This document shows, piece by piece, positions 16,942 through 24,393 of a stretch of 52,838 nucleotides of DNA. The notes beneath the pieces are model-generated. The model saw only the letters and a list, made by a program, of their open reading frames with translations, did not search any database and was not told where the DNA came from. Position numbers and translations under genes: made by a program. The stretch's first letter is position 1. The number at the start of each line of letters is the position of its first letter. The stretch comes from Desulfovermiculus halophilus DSM 18834 (GTDB lineage Bacteria > Desulfobacterota > Desulfovibrionia > Desulfovibrionales > Desulfothermaceae), in assembly GCF_000620765.1 (NCBI RefSeq), contig NZ_JIAK01000021.1, positions 1 to 52,838 on the forward strand. Reading direction: 5' to 3'.

Positions 16942-17376
16942 TTAGTCCTCATCCCGGTCAATCCGCCCCCGCAGGGCCTTGATCCGCCGGCGGTGCTTCT
17001 TGTGCTCCAATCGGCGCTTATTGGCCGCTTTTGGAGGCCGGGTCGGACGGCGGGGCCTGGGCCTGTCCGCAGCCCGGCGGATAAGTTCCGTGAGCCGGCG
17101 CAGGGCCTCCCGCCGGTTGCCTTCCTGGGTCCTGGCGGTCTGGGCCTTGATCACCAGTACCCCTTCCTTGGTTATCTTCTTCCCTCCCACCCGCAGCAGA
17201 GCCTCCTTGATTTCCTCCGGGAGGGAAGAGTTCTGCACATTCAGCCGCAACTGCACAGCGGTAGCCACCGCATTCACATTCTGCCCTCCTGGTCCGCTGG
17301 AGCGCACCGCGCTCATTTCCAGCTCAGACAGGGGCAGGGTGAGGTTCGGGGCGATGTGCAGCGCGCCGGATTGCAT
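16942..17376 (-). CDS. arfB: peptidyl-tRNA hydrolase ArfB (ribosome rescue)
   Basis: A 144-residue release-factor-like rescue protein. The catalytic GGQ is at residues 30-32 in SSGPGGQNVNAVATAVQLR, and the tail is extremely basic (RPRRPTRPPKAANKRRLEHK and KKHRRRIKALRGR) as needed to occupy the empty mRNA channel of stalled ribosomes. ATG 17376 is chosen because GAGGGG, which overlaps the stop of the upstream regulator gene, is well spaced; a GTG two codons earlier is too close. It is translationally coupled to the Crp/Fnr gene. Confidence 0.9.
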   Translation of the reverse strand: MQSGALHIAPNLTLPLSELEMSAVRSSGPGGQNVNAVATAVQLRLNVQNSSLPEEIKEALLRVGGKKITKEGVLVIKAQTARTQEGNRREALRRLTELIRRAADRPRPRRPTRPPKAANKRRLEHKKHRRRIKALRGRIDRDED

Positions 17377-17378
17377 AC

Positions 17379-18104
17379 TCACCCCTCTTCACCGAGCTCC
17401 AGCCTGCCCTCGGCAATAGCTGCCAGCCGCTCCTGATCAAGGATCTGCAACTCTTTCTTGGTGAATCTGCCTATGATCCCCTGTTTGCGCAAAGTGCGCA
17501 CGGAGCGGGCTATTGTGGTCTGATGCACCCCGAGCATATTGGCCACATCGGTCTGGCTCAGCCCGAAATGCTGCCTGTTCTGAGCCATGGAGAGCAGGAC
17601 CTGGCAAAGCCTCCTGGGAGTACTGCAGAGTATTCCTTCAGTGGCATGGGAAAACAGGGATGTTGACTTTATGGCCATGGACTGCAGGAGGTTGCTGATC
17701 AAATGAGGATAAGCGGAAATAAACTCCTGATCGGTGAGCAAAGAGACCGGGAAGCGCCAGGCCTCCACCGGCTCAATGCACTGAAACCCCACCCCGGGGG
17801 TCACTTGTGATTTCAGGGACGGGATTTCGTTGAACAGGCTGTCCTGCCCGATAATGAGCACAACCCGCTCCTGTCCGTCCAGGGAGGTATAGGCCAGGCG
17901 CACGGTTCCCTGGGTCAAAAAATACAATCCCTCACCCGGAATGCCGGGCTGGACGTGACCCGCCGGAAATGTGCACCGGGTCCCCAGGTGAAGGACTTCC
18001 CTCCAGACCCGGTTTGCCCCCTGATGCCGGATAATCGGCGGTCCGCAGGATCTGCTGGCATTGTGCATTTGCGAACGTGGCCTCATTGCGTTCCGGGCCG
18101 GCAC
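17379..18104 (-). CDS. Crp/Fnr-family transcriptional regulator
   Basis: A 241-residue regulator. Residues about 35-150 form a cyclic-nucleotide-binding-type beta barrel (VLHLGTRCTFPAGHVQPGIP, GEGLYFLTQGTVRLAYTSLDG), followed by a dimer helix and a winged helix: LSQTDVANMLGVHQTTIARS with TLRKQGIIGRFTKKELQILD. The N-terminus has Cys20 but no clear Fnr four-cysteine set, so the effector is unknown. Exact start is uncertain (GTG 18104 or ATGs at 18086 and 18068). It is divergent from the outer-membrane channel and SLC13 remnant, which may be its targets. Confidence 0.85.
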   Translation of the reverse strand: MPARNAMRPRSQMHNASRSCGPPIIRHQGANRVWREVLHLGTRCTFPAGHVQPGIPGEGLYFLTQGTVRLAYTSLDGQERVVLIIGQDSLFNEIPSLKSQVTPGVGFQCIEPVEAWRFPVSLLTDQEFISAYPHLISNLLQSMAIKSTSLFSHATEGILCSTPRRLCQVLLSMAQNRQHFGLSQTDVANMLGVHQTTIARSVRTLRKQGIIGRFTKKELQILDQERLAAIAEGRLELGEEG

Positions 18105-18533
18105 GTCCCGCCTTTACCCTGCCGTACACTGCTCTCCTTGCTGCTCGAGGTCTTATGATAAACATTTCACAAATTTTTTTCAATTTTATAGCTGGTGCTA
18201 ATGTTTTTCGTTTCGGGCTGTCATAGGCTGTGAAAAAATGAACAAGGCATGCTGATCAGTTTGCAGGTCACGGGCGTCCGATCTTAAGAGCAATGCATAA
18301 CCGGCACAGAAGGGGGATCCTGATCAAAAAAATACCGTTGTTTGAAAAAAAGATGTATCGTGTAGGACCAGGATTACAAACCCGCATGCCCTGAAGGGCA
18401 CGCTTGCGCTAACGAAACATACAAACGATTTCGATACTGATTGGGAGTGGTTACCCAATCAGATTCTGATAGCTATTAACTAATAACTCATAACAGTTTT
18501 TCATACAAAAGAGCATAAGATGGAGAGTGAATA
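18105..18533. other. divergent intergenic regulatory region
   Basis: AT-rich for this genome and lying between divergent regulator and channel genes. It holds a hairpin with 9-bp perfect arms CTGATTGGG / CCCAATCAG (18437-18462) and a small GCCCTGAAGGGC palindrome near 18388. No canonical Fnr or Crp half-site pair was convincing. Confidence 0.4.
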
Positions 18534-19445
18534 ATGATATGGAAAGTATGGCCTGCAGCCCTTTTGTGTGTAGCCATTGCTGTTGCTTTGAGCAGTAATG
18601 CCCTTGCCGCTGATCAGAAAGACAGTACTTCCAGTATTCCCAGGCCTGCTGCCGGAGTCAGCGTGTACTATGCATCAGGTGGATTTACTGTTCCGGCGGG
18701 AAAGTTTATCGGCGCCTTGAACTACAGGTATGCTGATCAGGATGAATGGTATGAGCACACATCCAGTCTCAGCGGAGATGATTCAAAGAAGGTGGGGCAC
18801 TTGAACTGCATCAAGTTCAGATACGGGATTGCCGAGGACTGGGATGTGCGGACGGCGACTCCGTATGTACATACCGAAGTGGATTTGGAGAACCGTGATG
18901 ATTTTACCGTGGAAGGGATTGGAGACACCTTGATCCAGCTGCGGCACAGGTTCGTGTCTCAAAGGGACGGGGCTCCGGTGGATGTGTCCTGGGACCTTGG
19001 GTTTCAGGCTCCCACAGGAGAGACAGGGGACAGGGATCCCGGAACCGGGGCCTGGGGCGGGCTCATCGGTGGAGGGGTGACCTATCTGTCCGGGCGGCAC
19101 CGCTTGGAAGCGGATATGAGCTACGTGATGTTCACTGAGGGAGACGATGACCTGACCAAGGGGGACAGGACCAGGGTCAACGGCCATTACGCCTATGCAG
19201 TGACCAACAGGCTGGATCTGGGTCTGGAGTGCAACTTTGAGTGGACCCAGGAGGACGACATCGACGGCACCGATCAGGGCAATGACCAGAAAGCCCTGTA
19301 TATCGGACCGAAGTTCAACACCAAGTGGAAGGAGTACGGGCTCATTTTTGGCGGGGCCGTGCTGGGGGCTGCCTATCGGGAATGTGAACGCGAGTCCCTG
19401 ACAGAAGAATGGAGAGTTGAAGCCAAGCTGATCAAGTCATTCTAG
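18534..19445 (+). CDS. outer-membrane channel protein, phenol-MetA-degradation-like
   Basis: A 303-residue exported beta-barrel protein. Residues 1-26 are a Sec signal (cleavage after NALAA). The mature part is strand-rich with acidic turns: KFIGALNYRYADQDEWYEHT, VGHLNCIKFRYGIAEDWDVR, VEGIGDTLIQLRHRF, VDVSWDLGFQAPTGETGDRD, and terminal LIKSF with the usual C-terminal Phe. The GDTLIQLRHRF and LGFQAPTG segments are typical of the PF13557-like family. It lies 53 bp upstream of the SLC13 remnant and probably formed an uptake unit with it and the arylsulfotransferase before that locus decayed. Confidence 0.8.
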   Translation: MIWKVWPAALLCVAIAVALSSNALAADQKDSTSSIPRPAAGVSVYYASGGFTVPAGKFIGALNYRYADQDEWYEHTSSLSGDDSKKVGHLNCIKFRYGIAEDWDVRTATPYVHTEVDLENRDDFTVEGIGDTLIQLRHRFVSQRDGAPVDVSWDLGFQAPTGETGDRDPGTGAWGGLIGGGVTYLSGRHRLEADMSYVMFTEGDDDLTKGDRTRVNGHYAYAVTNRLDLGLECNFEWTQEDDIDGTDQGNDQKALYIGPKFNTKWKEYGLIFGGAVLGAAYRECERESLTEEWRVEAKLIKSF

Positions 19446-19498
19446 ATCGGGATCAACCGGCGTACATTCTTCACAGAAGAAACAAGGGGAATGCCTCG

Positions 19499-20749
19499 AT
19501 GTCAAAAAATACACAGACGACAATAAAGTGGGCGGCAAGCATCATTGCACCCCTGCTTTTGCTGCTTATCCCGGTGGATGAATCGTTTACCCCGGAAATA
19601 CGCAACTTCTTCATCAGCACCCTGTTCGTCATCCTCCTGTGGGCCATGGAGCTGATGCCCTTTGTGATCCCGGCCCTGATGCTGCCCATCTTCTATATTG
19701 TCATCGGCATCGCGCCCGCGCACATAGCGTTTGCCTCCTGGGGACATTATATCCCCTGGATGCTGCTGGCCGGGATGATATTGACCAATATCTTCGAAGA
19801 AGTGGGGCTTTTAAAGCGCATCAGCTACTGGTGCATATTGCGGGCCGGAGGACACTTCAACGGCCTGCTCTACGGCCTTATGTTTTCCGGGGTGATCGTG
19901 GCCCTGATCCTTCCGGACATTGCCTCCAGGACAGTGCTGTTCGTGGCCATTGCCTACGGCATCTGCCGGGCCCTGGAGCTGGAGCCGTATTCCAAATCAG
20001 CCACAGCAGTCATGCTCGTGGGGGTGATGACTGCGCTGACTCCGGGCTACATCTTTTACACCTCTGCGGCCCAGACCCTTATTGCCTGGGACATGGCGGC
20101 CAAGAGCGGGTTTGAGATCACCTGGATCAACTACCTGCTGTACAACGGTCTGCCCACCCTTATCTGGTGCTTTCTGACCGTGGCCATCATCCAGGTCATG
20201 TTCCGCTCCAACGAGGTGGACGCGGTCCAGTGCAGGGAATGTTTCGAAGGGGAGTACCGCAAGCTGGGCAAGCTGAGCCGAAATGAGAAGAAGCTGACCG
20301 TGGTGGCCATCGCCCTCTGCCTGTTCGCCGCCTTGGAGAGCTTTCACGGCATTGCCGTGGGCTGGGGCTTTGTGGCTGCTGCATTTGTCTGCTACCTGCC
20401 GGGCATAAGCCTGGGCAAGGAGCATTCCACCCAGACGGTCAATTACGGACTGATCATCTTTGTCGCGTCCTGCATGGCCATCGGTGCGGTCTCCAATCAT
20501 CTTGGGGCCGAAAAATTTGTGGCCAACATGCTGCAGCCCTACCTGAGCGGCAGTCAGATGCATCTGATGAGCGCCTCCTGGCTGATGGCAATTATCTTGA
20601 ACTTTGTAATGACCGCCGCTGGCGGCGGTGGCTTCCCTTTCCGGTCCTTTGGCCGGGATCGTGGAGCAGACCCAGGCGGCTGTTGTCCCGGTCCTCTATG
20701 CCTGGAACCAGGGACTGGAGCAGATCATACTGCCGTATGAGTATGCCCT
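19499..20749 (+). pseudogene. SLC13/DASS-type anion transporter, frameshifted and 3'-truncated
   Basis: The first 370 or so codons encode a transporter with multiple membrane segments of the divalent anion:Na+ symporter type (LFVILLWAMELMPFVIPALM, FASWGHYIPWMLLAGMILTN, LIFVASCMAIGAVSNHLGAE). After NFVMT the frame breaks: one extra base around 20615-20618 shifts the continuation (LAAVASLSGPLAGIVEQTQA, then LYAWNQGLEQIILPYEYAL) into the next frame. That shifted frame is cut off at about 20749, where arylsulfotransferase sequence begins. Read without a shift, the protein ends in an unrelated Gly/Cys/Pro-rich tail. Two independent lesions make it a pseudogene unless one is a sequencing error. Confidence 0.82.
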
Positions 20750-20752
20750 TGG

Positions 20753-21475
20753 GATTCCAGGGAATCGAACATCATCGCCATCATCTCCAAGGAAACCGGG
20801 GAGATCGTCTGGAAGCTCGGACCGTACTACGACCAAAACGAGAAGCTGAAGAAGCTGGGCTGGATCATCGGTCTGCATCACGCGCACATGATCCCCAGGG
20901 GGCTGCCCGGAGAGGGGAACATCCTGATGTTCGACAACGGCGGATGGGCAGGCTACGGGCTGCCCAACCCCATGTCCCCCAAAGGGATCAAGAACGCCTG
21001 GCGGGACTACTCCCGGGTCCTGGAAATCGATCCCACCACTTTGGATATCGTCTGGCAGTACACGCCCAAAGAAGCCGGTCTGGTCATGCCCCATGACGCG
21101 AACAGGTTCTACAGCCCGTTCATCAGCGGCCAGCAGCGCCTGCCCAACGGGAATACCCTGATCACAGAAGGCTCAGGCGGACGGCTGATCGAGGTCACTC
21201 CGGATCATGAGATCGTTTGGGAATACATCAGCCCGCACTGGGGGGGTGCCTTGAAGATGAACATGGTCTACCGGGCCTACAGGGTTCCCTATGACTGGGT
21301 TCCGCAGCTGGACAAGCCTGCGGAGGCTGCTGTGGAAAGGCTGGATGTGACCCAGTTCAGGGTGCCCAATGCCGCCGGCCCTGGATGCGAGGACGCGGTG
21401 GAGGTTCCGGGCACCAAGCCCTTTCAGGCCGATGGCGCCTTGTGCGTGGCTGAAGACGACGAGATCGTGGAATAA
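20753..21475 (+). pseudogene. arylsulfate sulfotransferase (ASST), 5'-truncated
   Basis: This frame carries 240 residues matching the C-terminal half of PQQ-like-propeller arylsulfotransferases: SRESNIIAIISKETGEIVWK, IIGLHHAHMIPRGLPGEGNI, LMFDNGGWAGYGLP, RDYSRVLEIDP, VMPHDANRFYSPFISGQQRL, PNGNTLITEGSGGRLIEVTP. The first half, including signal peptide and early propeller blades, is absent: sequence to the left of the junction belongs to the SLC13 transporter. Internal ATGs could start translation, for example at 20888, but the product would be a partial propeller. The stop lies 20 bp before the H-protein gene. Confidence 0.85.
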
Positions 21476-21495
21476 AATGAAGCGGAGGATTCGCA

Positions 21496-21906
21496 GTGGG
21501 AGACCAGAAGACGTTTGACGACCTTATTTTCTTGGACGACAGAGGATATCACAGCGAACACACCTGGGCCAAGATAGACGGGGATACCGTGCTGGTCGGG
21601 ATCAGCGATTTCGCCCAGGACAGCCTGGGGGAGATCATCTTCATCGATCTGCCGGAGGCCGGCAGCACCTTTGATCAGGGCGAGGAGTTCGGGTTGGCCG
21701 AATCGGCCAAAGTGGCCTCCCCTCTGTATATGCCGGTGGCTGGAGAGGTGGTCGCCGCCAATGAACAGCTGGAAGACGATCCGACAATTGTAAACCAGGA
21801 TCCCTATGAGCAGGGATGGATGGTCCGGGTGAAGGCACAGGATACGGCTCAGGTCCAGTCCCTGATGTCCGCCGGAGAGTATAAGCAGATGGTCAAGGAT
21901 GCATAG
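21496..21906 (+). CDS. gcvH: glycine cleavage system H protein / lipoate-carrying protein
   Basis: A 136-residue lipoyl carrier. The modified lysine is K72 in GLAESAKVASPLYMPVAGEV, and the surrounding HTWAKIDGDTVLVGISDFAQ and LGEIIFIDLPEAG are typical of H proteins. GTG start with GCGGAGGA eight bases upstream. No gcvT or gcvP is nearby; instead lipA (lipoyl synthase) and lpdA (dihydrolipoyl dehydrogenase) follow within 3 kb, forming a compact lipoate module. In glycine cleavage it shuttles the aminomethyl group, but solitary H-like proteins can also carry other cargo, such as the LbpA proteins of sulfur oxidisers. The cargo here is undetermined. Confidence 0.9.
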   Translation: MGDQKTFDDLIFLDDRGYHSEHTWAKIDGDTVLVGISDFAQDSLGEIIFIDLPEAGSTFDQGEEFGLAESAKVASPLYMPVAGEVVAANEQLEDDPTIVNQDPYEQGWMVRVKAQDTAQVQSLMSAGEYKQMVKDA

Positions 21907-21919
21907 TGCTGTGTCATGA

Positions 21920-21946
21920 GAACTCCCACGCTCTGCGTGGGAGTTC
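21920..21946. repeat. hairpin repeat with CCCACGCTCTGCGTGGG core
   Basis: Palindrome GAACTCCCACGC-TCT-GCGTGGGAGTTC just after gcvH. A related inverted copy TTCCCACGC-AGA-GCGTGGGAA lies at 22055-22075 and a degenerate one near 24255, so it is a dispersed intergenic repeat; it may also work as a terminator. Confidence 0.7.
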
Positions 21947-21949
21947 TAG

Positions 21950-21993
21950 AAGAAGAAACACCCCCCTTGGATTCCCCCCTCAAGGGGGGACTA
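21950..21993. repeat. C-run/G-run dispersed repeat
   Basis: AGAAACACCCCCCTTGGATT followed by CCCCCCTCAAGGGGGGACT. A close second copy lies at 25871-25915 after lpdA (AAGAAACACCCCCCAGCCCC, then CTCAAGGGGGGAC). CCCCTCAAGGGG can form a hairpin. Confidence 0.65.
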
Positions 21994-22054
21994 AGTTCGG
22001 ACAATATCGGGCCGCACCCGCGGTTTGATTATGGACGCGGAGGGTCCGGTCTGA

Positions 22055-22075
22055 TTCCCACGCAGAGCGTGGGAA
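22055..22075. repeat. hairpin repeat, second copy of the CCCACGC type
   Basis: TTCCCACGC-AGA-GCGTGGGAA. Together with the copy at 21920-21946 it brackets about 110 bp that includes the C/G-run repeat, just ahead of a short MITE copy. Confidence 0.65.
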
Positions 22076-22088
22076 CTATAAGAAATAG

Positions 22089-22167
22089 GGCTCTTCGACA
22101 CAGGAAGTGGAATAGCATACAGAAGAGATGGCAAACTCCAAAAATCCACAGGCTACGTCGAAGAACC
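22089..22167 (-). mobile_element. short-form MITE-like element
   Basis: A 79-bp copy with both outer arms (GGCTCTTCGACACAGGAAGT ... GGCTACGTCGAAGAACC) and only a minimal centre. It is flanked by AGAAATAG and AGAAAAAG, an 8-bp duplication with one mismatch. The downstream gene's GGAGGA site begins just outside it. Confidence 0.88.
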
Positions 22168-22185
22168 AGAAAAAGGAGGAGCACA

Positions 22186-23025
22186 ATGAGCAATCAGGTC
22201 TATTCAGCAACCGGCTGTGCCCGGTGCAAGATCTTGAAGAACTTTCTGTCCAGTCAGGGCATCTTGTTTGAGGAATACGACATGAAGGCTGAGGGCAAGC
22301 AGCAGTTCCAGGCCTTTTACAGGAACAACCGAAAACATATCTACCGGGATGATCATGGAGTGGCCTTTCCCATCTATACTGACGGGGAGGCCATCAAACA
22401 GGGGATCACCGCTACTCTGGGGTATGCCCTGGGCGGCAGCAAGCTGGACGGCTTTTTTACCGTGGGCAGTCTGACCAAGCAGTGGGTGGACGGCATCCAT
22501 GTATCCGGCGGCGACGGTCAGCACGCCGAGGCCTTTCTGGAGGTCCTGCGCTACCTGAAAAAGAACAATCTCAAGCTGCAGGTGGATACCGACGGGCGAA
22601 ACAGCGAACTCTTGCAGCAGGTTTTGGACCAGAAATTGGCCGATGCCCTGGTGGTCAACGTCCTGGGGCCGGCGGATATGTACGGCCAGATCCTGGGGCA
22701 GGATGTCACACCCGAGGACATCAAGCACAGCATCGCCCTGGCGGCCAAAGTTCCTGAATCCAAGTTCCAGACCCCGGTCATGCCCTTCATCCGGGATGGG
22801 CAGGCGGACTATGTGTCCCCGGAGGAAGTGGCCGGGGCAGCCAAGCTGGTGGCGGAGCAGACCGGGAGCAAAAAGAACGCCTATGTCATAAAGCCCGTTG
22901 ATCCCAAGACCATGACCAATGAAGAGCTGAAAAAGCTCGAGCCTTTGGCCAAGCCCCAGATGTTCAAGTACAGAACAGCCGCCAGGCCGCATCAGGTCAT
23001 GGCCGAGATTGCGATGGATGGCTAA
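22186..23025 (+). CDS. glutaredoxin-like protein fused to a radical-SAM-like domain lacking the cluster cysteines
   Basis: A 279-residue soluble protein. Residues 1-80 look like a glutaredoxin: VYSATGCARCKILKNFLSSQ with a CxxC pair (C11, C14), then FPIYTDGEAIKQG. Residues 100-230 resemble the C-terminal half of radical-SAM activases of the NrdG/PflA type (GIHVSGGDGQHAEAFLEVLR, LKLQVDTDGRNSELLQQVL, VVNVLGPADMYGQILG), but no CxxxCxxC motif is present and the only cysteines are the CxxC pair. ATG 22186 has AAAAAGGAGGAGC ideally spaced; the upstream open frame is repeat DNA. Position between gcvH and lipA suggests a role with the lipoylated carrier, perhaps thiol redox. Function inferred only. 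Confidence 0.65.
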   Translation: MSNQVYSATGCARCKILKNFLSSQGILFEEYDMKAEGKQQFQAFYRNNRKHIYRDDHGVAFPIYTDGEAIKQGITATLGYALGGSKLDGFFTVGSLTKQWVDGIHVSGGDGQHAEAFLEVLRYLKKNNLKLQVDTDGRNSELLQQVLDQKLADALVVNVLGPADMYGQILGQDVTPEDIKHSIALAAKVPESKFQTPVMPFIRDGQADYVSPEEVAGAAKLVAEQTGSKKNAYVIKPVDPKTMTNEELKKLEPLAKPQMFKYRTAARPHQVMAEIAMDG

Positions 23026-23041
23026 GGGAAGCAAGATATCC

Positions 23042-23146
23042 ATGCAGAGTCTGATGAAGATCCTCGGCCTGCGGATTGCGGTCAGCGCCGGATATCTCAT
23101 GCTTGTCGCCTATCCGTACTGGAATGCGGTGGGCCTGTATTCATAG
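23042..23146 (+). CDS. possible 34-residue hydrophobic peptide
   Basis: A short frame MQSLMKILGLRIAVSAGYLM... ends in GLYS, with a basic-hydrophobic-aromatic layout suggesting one membrane segment. It starts 16 bases after the stop of the glutaredoxin-like gene and precedes lipA. The ribosome site is weak (GGGAA 10 bases away), so this is a candidate only. No homologue recognised. Confidence 0.35.
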   Translation: MQSLMKILGLRIAVSAGYLMLVAYPYWNAVGLYS

Positions 23147-23220
23147 GATGTTCGGACCTTGACTGGACCGACAGTTTTTTCAAATATGTAACCACAACCC
23201 ACATACACTGATGCAAAAAA

Positions 23221-24084
23221 ATGGTGGCGGCTATGACTCTCCGTAAGCCTGATTGGCTGAAGATCAAATTTTCCGACCCCGGCCGGCTGACCGAGATCAA
23301 GGGCATGCTCCGGCGGCTGTCTCTGAATACCGTATGCGAGGAGGCGGCCTGTCCGAACATGATGGAGTGCTTCGGCCGCAAGACGGCCACCTTCATGATT
23401 CTGGGCCGAAACTGCACCCGGAACTGCAGGTTCTGCAATATACACGGCGGGACCCCGGATCCTGTGGACGAGCAGGAGCCGGAGCATGTGGCCGAGGCCG
23501 CGGCTGAGCTGGGGCTGAAGCATGTGGTGGTCACCTCGGTGACCAGGGACGACCTGGCCGACGGCGGGGCGGGGCACTTTGCCCGGGTCATCGAAGCGCT
23601 TGCCCCCATGCAGGTGACAGTCGAGGTCTTGATCCCCGATTTCCAGGGGGACAGAGAGGCCCTGGCCCGGGTGGTTCAGGCCGGTCCGCATATCGTCAAT
23701 CACAATGTGGAGACCGTACCCCGCCTGTATCCACAGGTCCGGCCCCAGGCGAAGTACGAGCGATCCTTGCAGCTTCTTGCCGAGGTCAAGTCGTTAAGCT
23801 CCGGGGTATACACCAAGTCCGGGTTCATGCTTGGGCTGGGAGAAACAGAGGATGAAGTAATTGCAGTCCTTGATGACCTGCGTTCCGTGGACTGCGATGT
23901 GCTGACCATCGGGCAGTATCTGGCCCCGTCGAAAGAGCACTATCCGGTGGCCGAGTACGTCCATCCGGATGTGTTCAGTAAGTATCAGGATTTGGCCCAT
24001 GATATGGGGTTTGTGCATGCCGTGGCCGGCCCGCTGGTCCGCAGTTCCTATCATGCGGATGAGTTCGCGATATCAGAGGACTGA
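23221..24084 (+). CDS. lipA: lipoyl synthase
   Basis: A 287-residue radical-SAM enzyme inserting two sulfurs into protein-bound octanoyl groups. Both iron-sulfur sites are intact: auxiliary cluster C39, C44, C50 ([12 protein letters not shown]) and radical-SAM cluster C65, C69, C72 (CTRNCRFC). Other signatures are [60 protein letters not shown], and a C-terminal RSSYHADEF carrying the conserved Ser. Start is either ATG 23221 or ATG 23233. No lipB or lplA is in the window. Its likely substrate is the H-like protein encoded upstream. Confidence 0.95.
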   Translation: MVAAMTLRKPDWLKIKFSDPGRLTEIKGMLRRLSLNTVCEEAACPNMMECFGRKTATFMILGRNCTRNCRFCNIHGGTPDPVDEQEPEHVAEAAAELGLKHVVVTSVTRDDLADGGAGHFARVIEALAPMQVTVEVLIPDFQGDREALARVVQAGPHIVNHNVETVPRLYPQVRPQAKYERSLQLLAEVKSLSSGVYTKSGFMLGLGETEDEVIAVLDDLRSVDCDVLTIGQYLAPSKEHYPVAEYVHPDVFSKYQDLAHDMGFVHAVAGPLVRSSYHADEFAISED

Positions 24085-24093
24085 AGACTGAAG

Positions 24094-24188
24094 ACAGAGG
24101 TCAGAGGTCAGAGATCAGAGGTCGGAGGCCAGAGACCAGAGATCAGAGGTCAGAGATCAGAGATCAGAGATCAGAGATCAGAAGTCAG
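24094..24188. repeat. degenerate 7-nt tandem repeat
   Basis: About 13 head-to-tail units of TCAGAGA/TCAGAGG, best conserved at the right (four consecutive AGAGATC units), in the lipA-lpdA spacer. No strong structure. The rest of the spacer to 24393 holds a degenerate GTTCCCACGCTCTGCG repeat and the ribosome site of lpdA. Confidence 0.85.
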
Positions 24189-24393
24189 TCCCGCTGCTGG
24201 CGACGGCCGTCAGTTTGATCCAGAATGAAATGCACCAAACTGGCAACTACTATTGTTCCCACGCTCTGCGTGTGAGCTCGTCATGACCGCTTCAGCGGTT
24301 TCTGTTCTGGAGGACGCCGAGCGTTAGATCAAGTTCCTACGCCGGGCGGGGGAACGATAAGAACAGAGCTCAACGGGGATAAAGGAGAAAGAA

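Noticed and set aside
24094-24188. CRISPR array
   Set aside because: Units are 7 bases with no spacers, so it is a simple tandem repeat. No cas genes are in the window.
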